DNA from: Tsukamurella sp. 8F
GTDB lineage: Bacteria; Actinomycetota; Actinomycetes; Mycobacteriales; Mycobacteriaceae
DNA length: 64,000 nt
Reading direction: 5' to 3'
Assembly: GCF_029167375.1 (NCBI RefSeq)
Contig: NZ_JARFTP010000013.1
Location: forward strand, 62,001 to 126,000
In this document: one piece after another, positions 63,947 to 64,000 of the stretch
Numbering within the stretch: the first letter of the stretch is position 1
Layout of the letters: each line of letters starts with the position of its first letter
Translations under genes and position numbers: made by a program
Notes under the pieces: model-generated
Told to the model about the DNA's origin: nothing
The model's database searches: none
The model's input: the letters and a program-made list of their open reading frames with translations, nothing else

Positions 63947-64000
63947 ATCAGACCCAGTGTCCCACGCGGGGTGGTGGGTGCTGAAATCGGCGATCGTTCG

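Overview
The window is GC-rich bacterial chromosome with gene content typical of a mycolic-acid actinobacterium (order Mycobacteriales). It carries mycothione reductase, a PptT-type phosphopantetheinyl transferase beside its antagonist PptH, EfpA-, Rip1- and LysX-like genes, LLM-type flavin or F420 oxidoreductases and lipobox lipoproteins. From memory, large blocks follow the Mycobacterium tuberculosis order Rv2786c-Rv2880c: ribF/sirR, truB-pptT-pptH, dinF-nrnA-rbfA-infB-nusA-rimP, Rv2843/Rv2844-like genes, proS, efpA, cysG-cobB-cobO-chelatase-GNAT-mqo, hydrolase-mtr, map, ispG-rip1-dxr and rlmN. Long non-mycobacterial insertions lie between the blocks. A relative such as Gordonia, Tsukamurella, Williamsia or Dietzia fits; the genus cannot be fixed by eye. 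No rRNA, tRNA, IS element, integrase or CRISPR array was seen.

Layout. 1-5.3 kb: 3' part of a class II lysyl-tRNA synthetase (LysX-like), an erythromycin-esterase-like gene, a PPK2 polyphosphate kinase, a cytochrome P450 and a membrane diguanylate cyclase. 5.3-7.3 kb: a two-gene cassette of an E1/ThiF-like adenylating enzyme and a GNAT/autoinducer-synthase-like protein, the best candidate for an undescribed small system. 7.4-13.8 kb: rpsO, ribF, an MntR regulator, a HAMP-type class III nucleotide cyclase and a divergent pair of citrate synthases, one fused to a DNA-binding HTH, with two palindromes between them. 13.8-29.7 kb: truB-pptT-pptH, a lipoprotein, a MATE pump, the nrnA-rbfA-DUF503-infB-ylxR-nusA-rimP translation/transcription operon, a lipoprotein/ferritin-like pair, a prion-like DUF4190 membrane protein, proS and yaaA. 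29.7-33.6 kb: EfpA-type MFS pump with a 320-residue proline-rich tail, and cysG. 33.7-35.3 kb: a small decaying insertion (secreted protein with a frameshift, intact 117-aa protein, third frame-disrupted gene). 35.3-43.7 kb: cobB-cobO-chelatase-GNAT-mqo and a hydrolase-mtr pair. 43.8-50.4 kb: accessory genes (HTH regulator/SnoaL pair, LppP/LprE lipoprotein, PAP2 protein, two LLM oxidoreductases, DUF4185 protein, nucleophile-less alpha/beta hydrolase). 50.4-64 kb: cobQ-map, a class B PBP, SDR/DUF456, GNAT, the ispG-rip1-dxr-DUF952 operon, DUF2631, an MmyB-like regulator lacking most of its HTH, a membrane protein and rlmN.

Two features recur. Many genes begin 6-8 bases after a TANNNT hexamer with no Shine-Dalgarno, the layout expected for leaderless mRNAs; I used it to choose several starts. 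Inside operons, adjacent genes repeatedly overlap by four bases (ATGA/GTGA), pointing to translational coupling.
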